From Candidatus Tokpelaia sp. JSC189 (lineage in GTDB: Bacteria; Pseudomonadota; Alphaproteobacteria; Rhizobiales; Rhizobiaceae), in contig QENA01000003.1 of assembly GCA_003331045.1 (NCBI GenBank), positions 1-60,991 on the forward strand: DNA of 60,991 nucleotides, in the 5' to 3' direction. Below are positions 9,670 through 19,223 of the stretch, piece after piece. The notes beneath the pieces were generated by a model that was not told the origin of the DNA, searched no databases, and saw only the letters and a list, made by a program, of their open reading frames with translations. Each line of letters opens with the position of its first letter. Within the stretch, counting starts at the first letter, position 1. Both the position numbers and the translations under genes were made by a program.

Positions 9670-10713
9670 TCAATATCTTTCGCGAGTTGCTACATGTGCG
9701 ATAATATCTTCTGTAGACACAATACCGACAAGAGTGCCTTTACTGACAACCCCGATATTGCCTGGCATGCGATTGATCGCTTGGGCCAGCTCGCCAAGAG
9801 GCGTCTCAATCTTAGCCATGGCTGATAGGTTTTTTTTTGCAGCATCTTGTTGGCTATAAGGGCGCATGATATCTTCTGCGGTTAAAAACGTGAGCGGATT
9901 AATGTGCTGTACAAATTCCGCCACATGGGAATCAAGAGGTGTAAGCACAATATCCTTGGGTTTCCCGCTCTGAATAATACGGCCATCTTTCATTATAGCA
10001 ATCCGGTCACCCATACGGATGGTCTCATCAAGATCATGACTGACAAAAATAATGGTTTTTTTCAAACGATTCTGCAACTCGCGCAATTCGTCCTGAAGAC
10101 GTTTGCGGATAAGAGGATCAAGCGCCGAGAACGGCTCATCCATCAACAGAACTGGGGCTCCGGTCGCAAAGGCACGGGCAAGACCAACCCTCTGCTGCAT
10201 ACCGCCCGAAAGTTCTACTACCGGCCTGTCAGCCCAAGCCGACAAGCCGACAAGCTCAAGCTGTTCCATGACAATAGCCCTACAGCGTGCTTTGGCTGTT
10301 CCAGCAATTTCCAAGCCCAGCCCCACATTATCTGCAACAGTACGCCATGGAAGTAGACCAAACTGCTGAAACACCATAGAAACAAGGTTGATACGTAGAT
10401 ACTGCAATTCTTGGGGCCGCAAAGCATTAACACAAAAGGCATGGCCTTCATGATAAATCATAACTTGGCCACGCGAAGGCTTTTCCAAACCGTTCACCGT
10501 TCTGAGTAGTGTTGATTTTCCGGAGCCCGAAAGCCCCATCAGGACAAGAATTTCACCTTCTTCAACATGAAGCGTACAATTATGCACTCCCAGTGTTGCC
10601 CCTGTTTGGGCATTGACCTGCGCGGGCGACAGGCCACGATCAGCAGCATTCAGTGCAATACTGTCTTTCTTACCGAAGATAACAGAAACATCACTGATGG
10701 TGATTGATACCAT
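9670..10713 (-). CDS. proV: Glycine betaine/proline ABC importer, ATPase subunit
   Basis: ProV drives osmoprotectant uptake at the inner membrane. The 347-residue protein has Walker A GLSGSGKSTLL, the signature ELSGGMQQRVGLARAFA and Walker B VLLMDEPFSALD, then a C-terminal CBS region (from about FLTAEDIMRP to GNIGVVSKGTLVGIVSTEDII), which in this subfamily senses ionic strength. I chose the ATG at 10713. A longer in-frame start at 10770 lies inside proW, whereas 10713 begins one base after the proW stop and has a GGAAAGGGA ribosome site. It is the last gene of proX-proW-proV. Confidence 0.95.
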   Translation of the reverse strand: MVSITISDVSVIFGKKDSIALNAADRGLSPAQVNAQTGATLGVHNCTLHVEEGEILVLMGLSGSGKSTLLRTVNGLEKPSRGQVMIYHEGHAFCVNALRPQELQYLRINLVSMVFQQFGLLPWRTVADNVGLGLEIAGTAKARCRAIVMEQLELVGLSAWADRPVVELSGGMQQRVGLARAFATGAPVLLMDEPFSALDPLIRKRLQDELRELQNRLKKTIIFVSHDLDETIRMGDRIAIMKDGRIIQSGKPKDIVLTPLDSHVAEFVQHINPLTFLTAEDIMRPYSQQDAAKKNLSAMAKIETPLGELAQAINRMPGNIGVVSKGTLVGIVSTEDIIAHVATRERY

Positions 10714-10714
10714 A

Positions 10715-11830
10715 TCAGTATCCCTTTCCAGGACGGAAGAGTCGATCAAGCACAATGGCCACAACAACAATTACACATCCAGCCTCAAAACCAAGAGCTA
10801 CATTGCCTGTCTGCAACGCACGGTAGACTTTAACACCAAGCCCATTGCCGCCAACCGTAGCCGTAATGACAACCATCGACAGGGCCAGCATGATTGTTTG
10901 TGTCATGCTGGCCCTGATAGCAGGCAACGCATGCGGCAATTCAACCTTCCATAAAAGCTTCCAACTACTGGCACCGAATGCCTCTGCAGCTTCAATCAGT
11001 ATTTTCGGCGTTGAAGATATACCAGTCTCTGTCAGACGTATCGGTGTCGGCAGAACAAAGATAAATGTCGCAATCAACCCCGGTACCATACCAATACGAA
11101 AAAAAAACAGAGCTGGTATAAGATAGACAAAAGCAGGCAGTGTCTGCATTAGATCAAGAATCGGTTGTAAAAAACGATGAACCCGCGGCCGGTGCGCCGA
11201 TAGGATACCAAAAGGCACACCAATACCCATGCAAAGGACACAGACCCACAACAGAATACTAAGCGTTTCCATAGTGTCACGCCAGTATCCCTGATTAATG
11301 ACAAAAAGAAACCCGGCAACGGTGAGAATAACAATCGACCAGCGTTCTTGAATAAACCAAGCCAAAACGGCAAAAATTGCGATCAATGGAAAGCATAACG
11401 GTATATACGGCTCCAGAAAAAAACGATTAGCGATTGCCAGAAGAACAAGGGCAAAAGCACACCACAAACGGCTTTTCGACAATTTCCATCTACCGTGCAT
11501 CAACAACGCGATTATAGTAATACCAGTCATTGCAGCAATTGTAAATAGACGTAGACCTGTGAACCACTGACAATCCACAAAAACAAGAAACAGCAACCCA
11601 AAGACAATAACCATACGCCAGAGATAGGTGCGCGCAAGCACACCTGAAAAAACAAGCAAAACCGGCACAAGAAATGGCGGATACATCAGAAAATCAAAGG
11701 TGGCATCAAGACAGATGCCCAGAAATGCTCTTATGAATGCGAACAATCCTGAGGCATTAATTTTTAACCAAACAACAATGGCATTTGAAAGCCAGCCAAC
11801 AGGTATCTTATAGGTGGTAAGAGCTTCCAC
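10715..11830 (-). CDS. proW: Glycine betaine/proline ABC importer, permease subunit
   Basis: The 371-residue integral membrane protein has many hydrophobic helices and the EAA-loop typical of binding-protein-dependent permeases (SSWKLLWKVELPHALPAIRAS near residue 290). The family N-terminus EALTTYKIPVGWLSNAIV fits a GTG start at 11830, preceded by AGGAGA at ideal spacing. The ATG 87 bases further upstream would add an unrelated hydrophobic extension and has no such site. The gene ends one base before proV, so the two are translationally linked. Confidence 0.92.
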   Translation of the reverse strand: MEALTTYKIPVGWLSNAIVVWLKINASGLFAFIRAFLGICLDATFDFLMYPPFLVPVLLVFSGVLARTYLWRMVIVFGLLFLVFVDCQWFTGLRLFTIAAMTGITIIALLMHGRWKLSKSRLWCAFALVLLAIANRFFLEPYIPLCFPLIAIFAVLAWFIQERWSIVILTVAGFLFVINQGYWRDTMETLSILLWVCVLCMGIGVPFGILSAHRPRVHRFLQPILDLMQTLPAFVYLIPALFFFRIGMVPGLIATFIFVLPTPIRLTETGISSTPKILIEAAEAFGASSWKLLWKVELPHALPAIRASMTQTIMLALSMVVITATVGGNGLGVKVYRALQTGNVALGFEAGCVIVVVAIVLDRLFRPGKGY

Positions 11831-12131
11831 ACAATCTCTCCTGAAAACATCTCGGACCAAACACAATCCGCGTAATATGCCGAGCAACAGAAGGAGCGAA
11901 ACCCCAAAGCTTACCATATCTTGAGATTATCACCACAAGATGGCCAGTTATAAAATAATTAATTATGACAGATTACAAAAGCAATATGCAGCAGATCGGC
12001 CAATAAAAGATTATTTTATACCCATTACCCGCAATAGTCAAAAAGAATCCTCACATTTATATAAATTAAGATAAAAAGCACCCTTCCATCTAAGAGAATT
12101 AAACCATGTTCCTCAAATGCAATACCTTGAT
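11831..12131. other. Spacer between proX and proW
   Basis: The 301 bases between proX and proW are much longer than the proW-proV junction. No ORF or clear terminator is seen. The spacer may hold a processing site or an internal promoter that allows a different yield of binding protein and membrane parts. Confidence 0.35.
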
Positions 12132-13070
12132 CTAATGGCCAAATGATGCCTGTACAGCAACAAGCCCATTGCTACCATTCCATGCCCGAACACCATGAAG
12201 CCAAGCATCGAGAAAAGAAAGGTTTGCCTGCAGCCAATCTTCAACAGCTTTTTCAGGCTCCTGCCCCTTATCGAGCATATTCTTCATAATCTCATTTTCC
12301 ATATCAAGGCTGAATTCCAGATTTTGCAACAGACGGCCAACATTGGGACATTTCTGCAAATAACCTTTACGCACATTGGTGCTAACTGTTGCCTCACCAT
12401 AATTAGGCCCAAAAAAATCATCTCCTCCCGAAAGATATGCCATTTTGAAGCGAGTATTCATAGGATGCGGTTCCCATCCTAAAAAGACAATCGGCTGATG
12501 CACGGCAATACGTGCCTCTACTTCTGAGAGCATGGCCTGCTCGGAAGATTCAACTAGACGAAAATTCCCAAGACCGTAAGCCCCTTTTTTAATGACGGAC
12601 AGAATAATACGATTGCCCTCATTGCCTGGCTCAACACCATAAACAGCATAAGAAAGCCTGCTGGCAAAACGGGCTATATCATTGAAACTTTTAAGCCCTT
12701 CATCATAAATAAACTGCGGTACTGCCAGCGTATATTTTGCCCCCTTCAGATTAACCCGTACAGTCTCAACTGTTCCATCTTCAGCATAGGGTTTCATATC
12801 TGAAATCATAGAAGGCTGCCAGTAACCAAGAAAAACATCAACATCTCCCATGGAAAGCGCAGCATAGGTAACCGGCAGCGATAGCAAACGATCCTCGGTT
12901 TTGTAACCAAGACCGCGCAAGATGCGCTCTGTCACTTTGGTAGTTACTACAATATCCGTCCAGCCTGTCTCCACAAAGCGAACAATTTTACATGATTCGG
13001 ATTCCTCTGCTACACTGGGAAATACAAAAAAAAGCCCTAATACAAAAGCGATTGCCTTATAAAGTATCAT
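12132..13070 (-). CDS. proX: Glycine betaine substrate-binding protein
   Basis: This periplasmic receptor of the ProXWV importer is 312 residues long. A Sec signal peptide is evident (ILYKAIAFVLGLFFVFPSVAEES). The mature protein carries the OpuAC domain, for example GWTDIVVTTKVTERILRGLGY and VDVFLGYWQPSM near the start, with several Trp that could form the aromatic betaine cage, and WEPHPMNTRF late. I chose the ATG at 13070, preceded by AAGG, because the longer frame from 13127 would put 19 polar residues before the signal peptide. It is the first gene of the operon. Confidence 0.92.
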   Translation of the reverse strand: MILYKAIAFVLGLFFVFPSVAEESESCKIVRFVETGWTDIVVTTKVTERILRGLGYKTEDRLLSLPVTYAALSMGDVDVFLGYWQPSMISDMKPYAEDGTVETVRVNLKGAKYTLAVPQFIYDEGLKSFNDIARFASRLSYAVYGVEPGNEGNRIILSVIKKGAYGLGNFRLVESSEQAMLSEVEARIAVHQPIVFLGWEPHPMNTRFKMAYLSGGDDFFGPNYGEATVSTNVRKGYLQKCPNVGRLLQNLEFSLDMENEIMKNMLDKGQEPEKAVEDWLQANLSFLDAWLHGVRAWNGSNGLVAVQASFGH

Positions 13071-13866
13071 TCTATTACCTTGATGCCTTTCACAGGATGC
13101 AGTTAGCATATCCAGAAAAGCTGTCAATATTATCCAGTAAGGCTACAATTTTTATCCAAAAGATGACTTCTATCTCATAGGAAGATAAATTCAGGATACT
13201 GGAATAGGTCCCTGAATTACGAGGAAAAATTTTCATTAAAGCATCACAGCAGTAAAAAATTGAAACCAGATTCGTCCCAAGTCTGAAAATAACAAAAAAC
13301 GTTTGGATTCATATGAGTTATGGTATGATAGGGATGCGTATTGTGACAATGTATTTTGTTTGCAATTTTTGTTCATATGGATTGACTGTTATTTTTGAAT
13401 TTTGATGTGTTGTCTTGGTATTTTTTGGAGTTTTGTAATAGCGAGCGGCCAAGTGTTTCGAGAATCGGTATAATTTAAGATTATGTGGTCCACGCTTATT
13501 GTGTTCAGTCATAAATTTGGAGGAGTAGATTAACCTATTATCTATCCCGACGGCAAACTCCCTCCTTTAGATATATCCAAGGATTCTCTCTCTTCGCTAC
13601 TTTCTCCCGGTGCCCCGACCTGAAAGAGTTTTTCATGCCTTTATTGAAATTGTTCGCACCAGTATAATTTTCTTCGCAGAAAATACAAAAGAAGATTTCA
13701 TTATCTATCTGCTACTATAAACAATCCCGTTTGAACAAAGTATTTATGCTGTAATTTTTATTGCATCACGATATTTGATGGAAAAGTGGCTATTCCTGTA
13801 AATACTGTTATTATCTCGTATTATATGAAATTGCCTAGGCAATATGGGCCAAGCATCAAAAATTGA
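13071..13866. other. Noncoding region upstream of proX and trpL
   Basis: This AT-rich gap holds the proX promoter region, one copy of a dispersed repeat (13398-13513) and no intact gene. An open frame on the minus strand at 13318-13512 is accounted for by the repeat. Confidence 0.5.
13398..13513. repeat. Dispersed repeat A, copy 1
   Basis: About 116 bases here closely match 29308-29428. Shared blocks include TTTTGATGTGTTGT, ATTTTTTGGAGTTTTGT and ATAGCGAGCGG, with scattered substitutions and small gaps. Flanking DNA is unrelated. Read on the minus strand both copies give a peptide ending KTPKNTKTTHQNS, with differences that partly preserve the protein, so it may be either a small mobile repeat or the end of a duplicated small gene. 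Confidence 0.75.
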
Positions 13867-13894
13867 TTGCATTGCTGTACTAATAACATATAGA
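13867..13894 (+). promoter_or_regulatory. Predicted promoter of trpL-trpE(G)
   Basis: TTGCAT at 13867-13872 and TATAGA at 13889-13894 are 16 bases apart. A start about 7 bases beyond the -10 box falls on the A of the trpL ATG at 13901, giving a leaderless leader-peptide message, as is known for Sinorhizobium trpL. Confidence 0.5.
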
Positions 13895-13900
13895 GAGAGG

Positions 13901-13945
13901 ATGGTTACTGTTTTCGATAATCAAACTTGCTTGTGGGGTCGCTAG
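13901..13945 (+). CDS. trpL: trp leader peptide (TrpL), eroded
   Basis: This 14-codon ORF, MVTVFDNQTCLWGR, sits 165 bases before trpE(G) and just before the attenuator hairpins. The Sinorhizobium leader [14 protein letters not shown] is also 14 residues and ends in Arg. Aligned by length, its three Trp at positions 10-12 become Cys, Leu, Trp here, each change explainable by one base (TGG to TGC, TGG to TTG). Only one Trp codon remains to stall a ribosome. It is too short for normal gene finding; position, length, the final WGR and the downstream hairpins support it. It could still serve as a weak sensor or be decaying. Confidence 0.7.
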   Translation: MVTVFDNQTCLWGR

Positions 13946-13948
13946 ATA

Positions 13949-14014
13949 CGGCCTGCACAGGGTTGTTTGTGCATAAGCAATAAGGCCGCAACGGAATTCC
14001 GGGCGGCCTTTTAT
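13949..14014 (+). terminator. trp attenuator: competing antiterminator and terminator hairpins
   Basis: The terminator stem pairs AAGGCCGC (13982-13989) with GCGGCCTT (14003-14010), encloses a CGGAATTCCG palindrome, and is followed by a T-rich run. The same AGGCCG (13983-13988) can instead pair with CGGCCT at 13949-13954, which would prevent the terminator. A further small hairpin, TGCACA with TGTGCA (13954-13973), lies between. These are the mutually exclusive structures of ribosome-controlled attenuation. Premature stopping here would also release a small RNA of about 110 bases. Confidence 0.82.
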
Positions 14015-14109
14015 ATTTCTCCCCGACATCCGTTCAAGAAAAAGCATTTCTGGGAGATCAGCTACGGATTTTCTGACAGAAACTGCAGTGAAGCAACTAG
14101 AGAATTAAA

Positions 14110-16311
14110 ATGACTGAAACGGATATGGAAAATACAATTACACATTATAAAACTAGGGTAGGGATTCTTGTTTCACGCCACCGTGAAAAAGTTGCCTATG
14201 AGAGCGCTATTGATCGTATGGTAGAAAAACTGAATAGCCGGCGCGGCGCAATATTTTCATCTAATTATGAATATCCCGGCCGCTATACCCGATGGGATAC
14301 AGGTATTGTTGACCCTCCTCTCGTTATCAGCGCACGTCAGCGATATGTTACATTTGAAGCCTTGAATGAGCGAGGTGCCGTTCTGCTAGAAGCAATTATT
14401 CCGGCCATGAAAAATCTTGATGATGTAATAATTTCTGCCTCTTCTTCAGACAGGCTAAGCCTTGATATAGCTATACCTGCGGGCAGCTTTTCCGAGGAAG
14501 AGCGCTCACGCATGCCTTCCGTTTTTACCGTTCTGCGGACTATCACGAATCTGTTCTCTTCAGCTGAAGATAGCAATCTCGGTCTGTTTGGTGCTTTCGG
14601 TTATGATCTTGCATTTCAGTTTGATCCTATTACGCTCAAAATTTCCCGCCCGGATGACCAGCGCGATCTTGTCCTTTATCTACCCGACTCCATTCTTGTG
14701 GTTGACCATTACATCGCAAAAGCTTGGATCAACTATTATGATTTTGAGATCAGCAAAAAGTCAACCAGAGGGATGCCACGTGAAACAGCAGACATGCCAT
14801 TCCGGAAGACAAATAGTTCTCCTCCGCATGGTGATCATCAGCCGGGTGAATATGCTGACCTTGTTCAAATGGCGAAAGAAAGCTTCAAACGTGGTGATCT
14901 ATTTGAAGTAGTACCAGGACAGACATTTTATAAACGTTGTACAAGTAGCCCTGCCGCTATCTCTCATATTCTCAAACAGAGTAATCCTTCCCCTTACTCC
15001 TTCTTTATCAATCTAGGTCATCAGGAATATTTGGTCGGTGCTTCACCGGAAATGTTTGTGCGTGTTTCGGGCCGTCGGGTTGAGACCTGTCCGATATCGG
15101 GAACGATCAAACGCGGAGAAGATGCGCTTTCCGATTCCGAGCAGATACTGAAACTTTTAAACTCAGCAAAAGATGAATCTGAGTTGACTATGTGCTCAGA
15201 TGTTGACCGCAATGACAAAAATCGTGTCTGTGAACCGGGATCAGTGCGAATCATCGGTCGTCGTCAGATCGAATTGTATTCACGTCTTATCCATACAGTT
15301 GATCATATTGAAGGGCGCTTGCGTGAAGATATGGATGCCTTTGATGCCTTTCTGTCTCACGCTTGGGCTGTTACCGTTACCGGTGCGCCAAAACTATGGG
15401 CCATGCGGTTTATTGAAAACCACGAAAAAAGCGCGCGTGCTTGGTATGGCGGCGCAATTGGCATGGTTTCTTTCAATGGAAATATGAATACCGGCCTGAC
15501 ATTGCGCACAATCCATATCAAGAATGGCATCGCCTCTGTACGGGCAGGTGCAACACTACTTTTTGATTCGATACCGAAAGAGGAAGAAGCAGAAACAGAA
15601 TTGAAAGCCTCTGCCCTTCTTGCTGCTATTGCAGCAAGCGAAAAAAAAAGTACAAAAAATACCCGGCAAGAAAACAGCCAGCCAGGGAAAAATATACGCA
15701 TTCTGCTGGTTGATCATGAAGATTCTTTCGTTCATTCACTTGCGAATTATTTACGCCAGGCAGGCGTGAAAGTAATAACTATGCGGGCACCTATTTCCGA
15801 CAATATGTTTCAGCAGGTCAATCCGGATCTTGTGGTTCTTTCCCCTGGTCCCGGATGGCCAAAAGATTTTGACTGCGCTGCAACAATTGCCAGAGCACGC
15901 AACCGCCGCTTGCCTGTCTTTGGAGTCTGCCTTGGCTTCCAAGCCATTTTTGAAGCCTACGGCGGAAAGTTAAAACAGTTAACCCTGCCGGTTCATGGCA
16001 AATCTTCACGTATCCGCGTCGTGACACCGGGCATTGTCTTTGCGGGATTACCACAGGAAATAACTGTTGGCCGCTATCATTCAGTTTTTGCTGACCGAGC
16101 ACATCTTCCTGATGATATCATCATAACGGCAGAAACTGAAGACGGCATTATCATGGGCATTGAGCACAAGCATGAGCCTGTTTCCGCTGTGCAATTTCAC
16201 CCCGAATCCATTATGACACTTGGCGGAAATGCTGGAATGCGGATAATTAAAAATATTATAGCCAGAATAACAGAAAAAATTGAAAGTGTAGAACTGCTTG
16301 GCCATCACTAG
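14110..16311 (+). CDS. trpE(G): Anthranilate synthase TrpE(G) fusion
   Basis: This 733-residue fused enzyme makes anthranilate from chorismate and glutamine, the first step of tryptophan synthesis. Residues 1 to about 510 are the TrpE chorismate-binding part (including [58 protein letters not shown]). About 535-733 is the TrpG glutamine amidotransferase, with [18 protein letters not shown], the nucleophile Cys607 in [17 protein letters not shown] and the His-Glu of VQFHPESIM. The fused form and length are typical of Hyphomicrobiales. The ATG follows a weak AGAG. Expression should depend on the leader and attenuator just upstream. The other trp genes are not in this window. Confidence 0.96.
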   Translation: MTETDMENTITHYKTRVGILVSRHREKVAYESAIDRMVEKLNSRRGAIFSSNYEYPGRYTRWDTGIVDPPLVISARQRYVTFEALNERGAVLLEAIIPAMKNLDDVIISASSSDRLSLDIAIPAGSFSEEERSRMPSVFTVLRTITNLFSSAEDSNLGLFGAFGYDLAFQFDPITLKISRPDDQRDLVLYLPDSILVVDHYIAKAWINYYDFEISKKSTRGMPRETADMPFRKTNSSPPHGDHQPGEYADLVQMAKESFKRGDLFEVVPGQTFYKRCTSSPAAISHILKQSNPSPYSFFINLGHQEYLVGASPEMFVRVSGRRVETCPISGTIKRGEDALSDSEQILKLLNSAKDESELTMCSDVDRNDKNRVCEPGSVRIIGRRQIELYSRLIHTVDHIEGRLREDMDAFDAFLSHAWAVTVTGAPKLWAMRFIENHEKSARAWYGGAIGMVSFNGNMNTGLTLRTIHIKNGIASVRAGATLLFDSIPKEEEAETELKASALLAAIAASEKKSTKNTRQENSQPGKNIRILLVDHEDSFVHSLANYLRQAGVKVITMRAPISDNMFQQVNPDLVVLSPGPGWPKDFDCAATIARARNRRLPVFGVCLGFQAIFEAYGGKLKQLTLPVHGKSSRIRVVTPGIVFAGLPQEITVGRYHSVFADRAHLPDDIIITAETEDGIIMGIEHKHEPVSAVQFHPESIMTLGGNAGMRIIKNIIARITEKIESVELLGHH

Positions 16312-17013
16312 AACAGTCTGCAAACAGGCAAACCAAACCAGAAGCCAGACTCAACTGGATTGTTGATTAGATTTTAGATGGCTCTCTCAGGAGAGGACGG
16401 GAGGCTCGATGCAGGGGCGTGGTAATCGTATTAAGTTTTCTTGTGAAGACATCAGTACACTTTATTACCCAAGTATCTGGCCATTTTGCACAGCAGCAAC
16501 GCTAACATCTCTGGTACTGGTAGAAAGGCACAGGCAGGTTGTCTTCCGAAGCAACCGCGACTTCTGCCCCCTAGTTTTTATTGGGTAACAATTACACAAC
16601 AGCCTATGCACTGTTTCATGGCTCCATAATATAGCTGCTCCTGGCTGGCAAGAGAGGCAGCAATCTCATTATTTTCGCAATCTTGATCTATAGAAGGAAT
16701 ACATTCTAAAGTCATTATTCAGCCATAGAAACAGATTTAAACTGAACCATGCAAAGCCCTTCCTCTTGCGAGTCAAGAATTAATCATAACAGTCCTTATC
16801 CAATAAAAGCGCTAACAGCAAAAGCAATAGCGGCAAACACCATGAGATGGATATAATACTATATATATGCGCATCATAAAGAGTCACGAATCAGGACTGC
16901 TCATTAAACGTATCTAGACAAAAATAGATGGGGTAAAATCACGCTCACCAGTAATTGATTAACCGTAAAATAAAGCTCGGGAAATATTCGGATATTATCC
17001 ACGCATCTAGGCT
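16312..17013. other. Noncoding gap between trpE(G) and lpd, with repeat B
   Basis: These 700 bases separate two convergent genes. They hold one copy of repeat B (16406-16497). No gene or convincing relic was recognised elsewhere. Confidence 0.5.
16406..16497. repeat. Dispersed repeat B, copy 1
   Basis: About 92 bases match 60641-60731 with a few substitutions and one-base gaps (shared: GGCGTGGTAATCG, ATTAAGTTT, CACTTTATTA, CATTTTGCACAGCAGC). Identity ends abruptly on both sides. Both copies contain a short open frame beginning MQ-R-GNRIKF, but a one-base gap breaks it, so I treat it as a noncoding repeat or relic. Confidence 0.75.
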
Positions 17014-18420
17014 TTACAGATGGATCGGCTTAGAAAATGTTGCCAATGCAGCTTCACGCACAGCTTCCGATATAGTTGGATGTGCATGACATGTCCTTCC
17101 CAGATCTTCTGATGAACCGCCAAATTCCATAAGAACAGTAACTTCGTGGATCATCTCGCCAGCACTAAAGCCAAGAATATGGCCACCAAGAACACGATCT
17201 GTCTTGGCACAGGCAAGAATTTTGACAAAGCCATCCGTATGCATCATCGCCCGAGCACGGCCATTTGCTGTAAATGGAAACTTGCCGACCTTGTATCCAA
17301 TACCGGCAGCTTTCAGCTCCTCTTCTGTTCTGCCAACGGATGCAACTTCAGGCTGCGTATAAACAACGCTCGGAATCATATCAAAATTCATATGGCCTGC
17401 CTGCCCCGCAAGAATTTCTGCAACGATAACCCCTTCATTTTCTGCTTTATGAGCAAGCATCGGCCCCTTGACAACATCACCAATCGCATAAATTCCAGCA
17501 ACATTTGTACGCCAATGGTTATCAATCTCAACATATCCGCGCTCATCAAGCGCAACACCTATTTCCTGTAAACCGAGCCCTTCCGTATAAGGACGGCGTC
17601 CGGTTGCAATCAAAACCACATCCGCCTCGATTTTTTCAGCTTTATTCCCCTTGAGCAACTCAAAAGTAACAGCAGCTCCCTTTTTACTTTTTCTTACATC
17701 TGTAACCTTTGCACCAAGTTTATAGGATATGCCCTGCTTTTCCATTAATCTTTGAAAGTGCTTAGAAAGCTCACCATCCATAGTGCCAAGAGCTTTATCA
17801 AGAAATTCAATAACTTGTACCTTTGCACCAAGACGATGCCATACCAAACCAAGTTCGCTGCCAATAACACCTGCCCCAACAACGACGACACTTTTCGGTA
17901 CCTGTTCAAGAGAAAGTGCTCCCGTTGATGAAACAATAACCTTTTCATCAAAAGCAACCTCAATACCCGAAATACCAGCCACACCCGATCCTGTGGCAAT
18001 CACAATATTTGCAGCTTCAAGTACCTGCCTTGAACCATCTTCTGCTGTAATTTCAACCTTGCTAGAAGTCAGAATTTTACCCATTCCGGCAAAACTATCG
18101 ATCTTATTTTTCTTCAAAAGAAATAGAACACCATTGGTATTGGCATCAATCACCGATTGTTTATGGCGCATCATTTTGGTAAGATTTAGTTTCGGTTTGG
18201 AAACCTTGATTCCCAATGCATCAAACCCATAGTTAGCCTCTGCATAAACCTCCGAAGCATACAGCAGTGCTTTAGAAGGGATACAGCCAATATTAAGACA
18301 GGTGCCACCAAAAGTTCGCCGTTTTTCAATAACAGCAGTTTTAAGCCCAAGCTGTGCCGCCTTGATAGCGCAGGCATAGCCACCAGGACCAGAACCGATC
18401 ACCACTACATCATAAGGCAT
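17014..18420 (-). CDS. lpd: Dihydrolipoamide dehydrogenase
   Basis: Lpd (E3) reoxidises the lipoyl groups of 2-oxoglutarate dehydrogenase, passing electrons through FAD and a redox disulfide to NAD. The 468-residue protein shows the FAD dinucleotide fold VVIGSGPGGYACAIKAAQLG, the disulfide motif GGTCLNIGCIPSKAL, the NAD fold VVVGAGVIGSELGLV, the FAD tail YAIGDVVKGPMLAHKAENEG and the C-terminal catalytic HAHPTISE. It closes the mdh-sucCD-sucAB-lpd block but is separated from sucB by about 800 bases of decayed DNA, so it may now need its own promoter. Confidence 0.96.
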   Translation of the reverse strand: MPYDVVVIGSGPGGYACAIKAAQLGLKTAVIEKRRTFGGTCLNIGCIPSKALLYASEVYAEANYGFDALGIKVSKPKLNLTKMMRHKQSVIDANTNGVLFLLKKNKIDSFAGMGKILTSSKVEITAEDGSRQVLEAANIVIATGSGVAGISGIEVAFDEKVIVSSTGALSLEQVPKSVVVVGAGVIGSELGLVWHRLGAKVQVIEFLDKALGTMDGELSKHFQRLMEKQGISYKLGAKVTDVRKSKKGAAVTFELLKGNKAEKIEADVVLIATGRRPYTEGLGLQEIGVALDERGYVEIDNHWRTNVAGIYAIGDVVKGPMLAHKAENEGVIVAEILAGQAGHMNFDMIPSVVYTQPEVASVGRTEEELKAAGIGYKVGKFPFTANGRARAMMHTDGFVKILACAKTDRVLGGHILGFSAGEMIHEVTVLMEFGGSSEDLGRTCHAHPTISEAVREAALATFSKPIHL

Positions 18421-18540
18421 GTTATTTTCCTTTCACCTTGGCCGAACCGGCCTTTTCTCATCTTTAATGCCTCACAAGGAAGCCTTCTGAAACATCAACC
18501 AGATACTAAATCCGATAAAGGCAACGACCTACTCACCCAG

Positions 18541-19106
18541 TCAACTCATTTTGCAGCACATACATAAAACCTGCGACGACCAGTATCGTTAAAAAGAAAC
18601 TGATAAGCACAAACTAGCTGACAGATCAGGTCAGCACGACCATCTCCCCTCCATAGACGACATTTCACCTGTGCTGATTTCGCAGCAACCACAAAAATTG
18701 AAAGAAAAAACAGAACCGCCTTTCGATTAAGCATATCAATAGTAAAGGCAACTAAAAATGCATTATGTACCAATTGAAACAACAATGCCATATTCTCCGC
18801 AGTAACGGCAAGCATTGTCCCTTTGGCGCAAAGTGCTTTTATGCCGATATAAATAAGATAGATAACAGCTGTCGATTTTATCAGATCAAATAGCGATAAC
18901 CACCTAGAAATGATAAAATCAAATCTTAGGATGGTATAGGTGACACGAATTATCAATACCGTGACGGTTCTAAAGGCTGTAAAACGTACATTCTTGCGGC
19001 CATAAACCAAAACCTGCCGTATTATCATCGCTAGGTCTGCTCCTAGCGATATGAAAATCGAAATCAGAGTTGAAAATTCAACAAAATAAGGCTGCATTTT
19101 CTTCAC
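18541..19106 (-). pseudogene. Broken LysE/RhtB-type amino acid exporter
   Basis: A 186-codon frame is open here, but only its first 130 or so residues look like the family (GADLAMIIRQVLVYGRKNVRFTA, AVIYLIYIGIKAL, NRKAVLFFLSIF, matching the conserved G-P-D and NPK-FFL segments of LysE exporters). After FFLSIF the frame turns polar. The true C-terminus continues in another frame as VVYGGEMVVLT and ISFFLTILVVAGFMYVLQNEL, with stops between. The hallmark Gly-Pro-Asp has become Gly-Ala-Asp. I call it a pseudogene, though a sequencing frameshift cannot be excluded. It sits between sucB and lpd. Confidence 0.75.
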
Positions 19107-19223
19107 TCTACATCACAAAAGACAGCCATAACCACCGCTGCAGAATCGCGGCGCGACAGCAAGCCCTTTAAGTAAGAAAAGGACTGGGAGAACAATGAGT
19201 TTTCCCTCAGACCTTATCACTGT

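Noticed and set aside
10714-10770. Longer proV start at 10770
   Set aside because: Those codons lie within proW and encode residues unlike ProV; the start at 10713 has a ribosome site and follows the proW stop directly.
18546-19106. 186-codon ORF as an intact LysE exporter
   Set aside because: The last 50 codons are out of frame with the family, and the real C-terminal sequence lies in another frame with stops.
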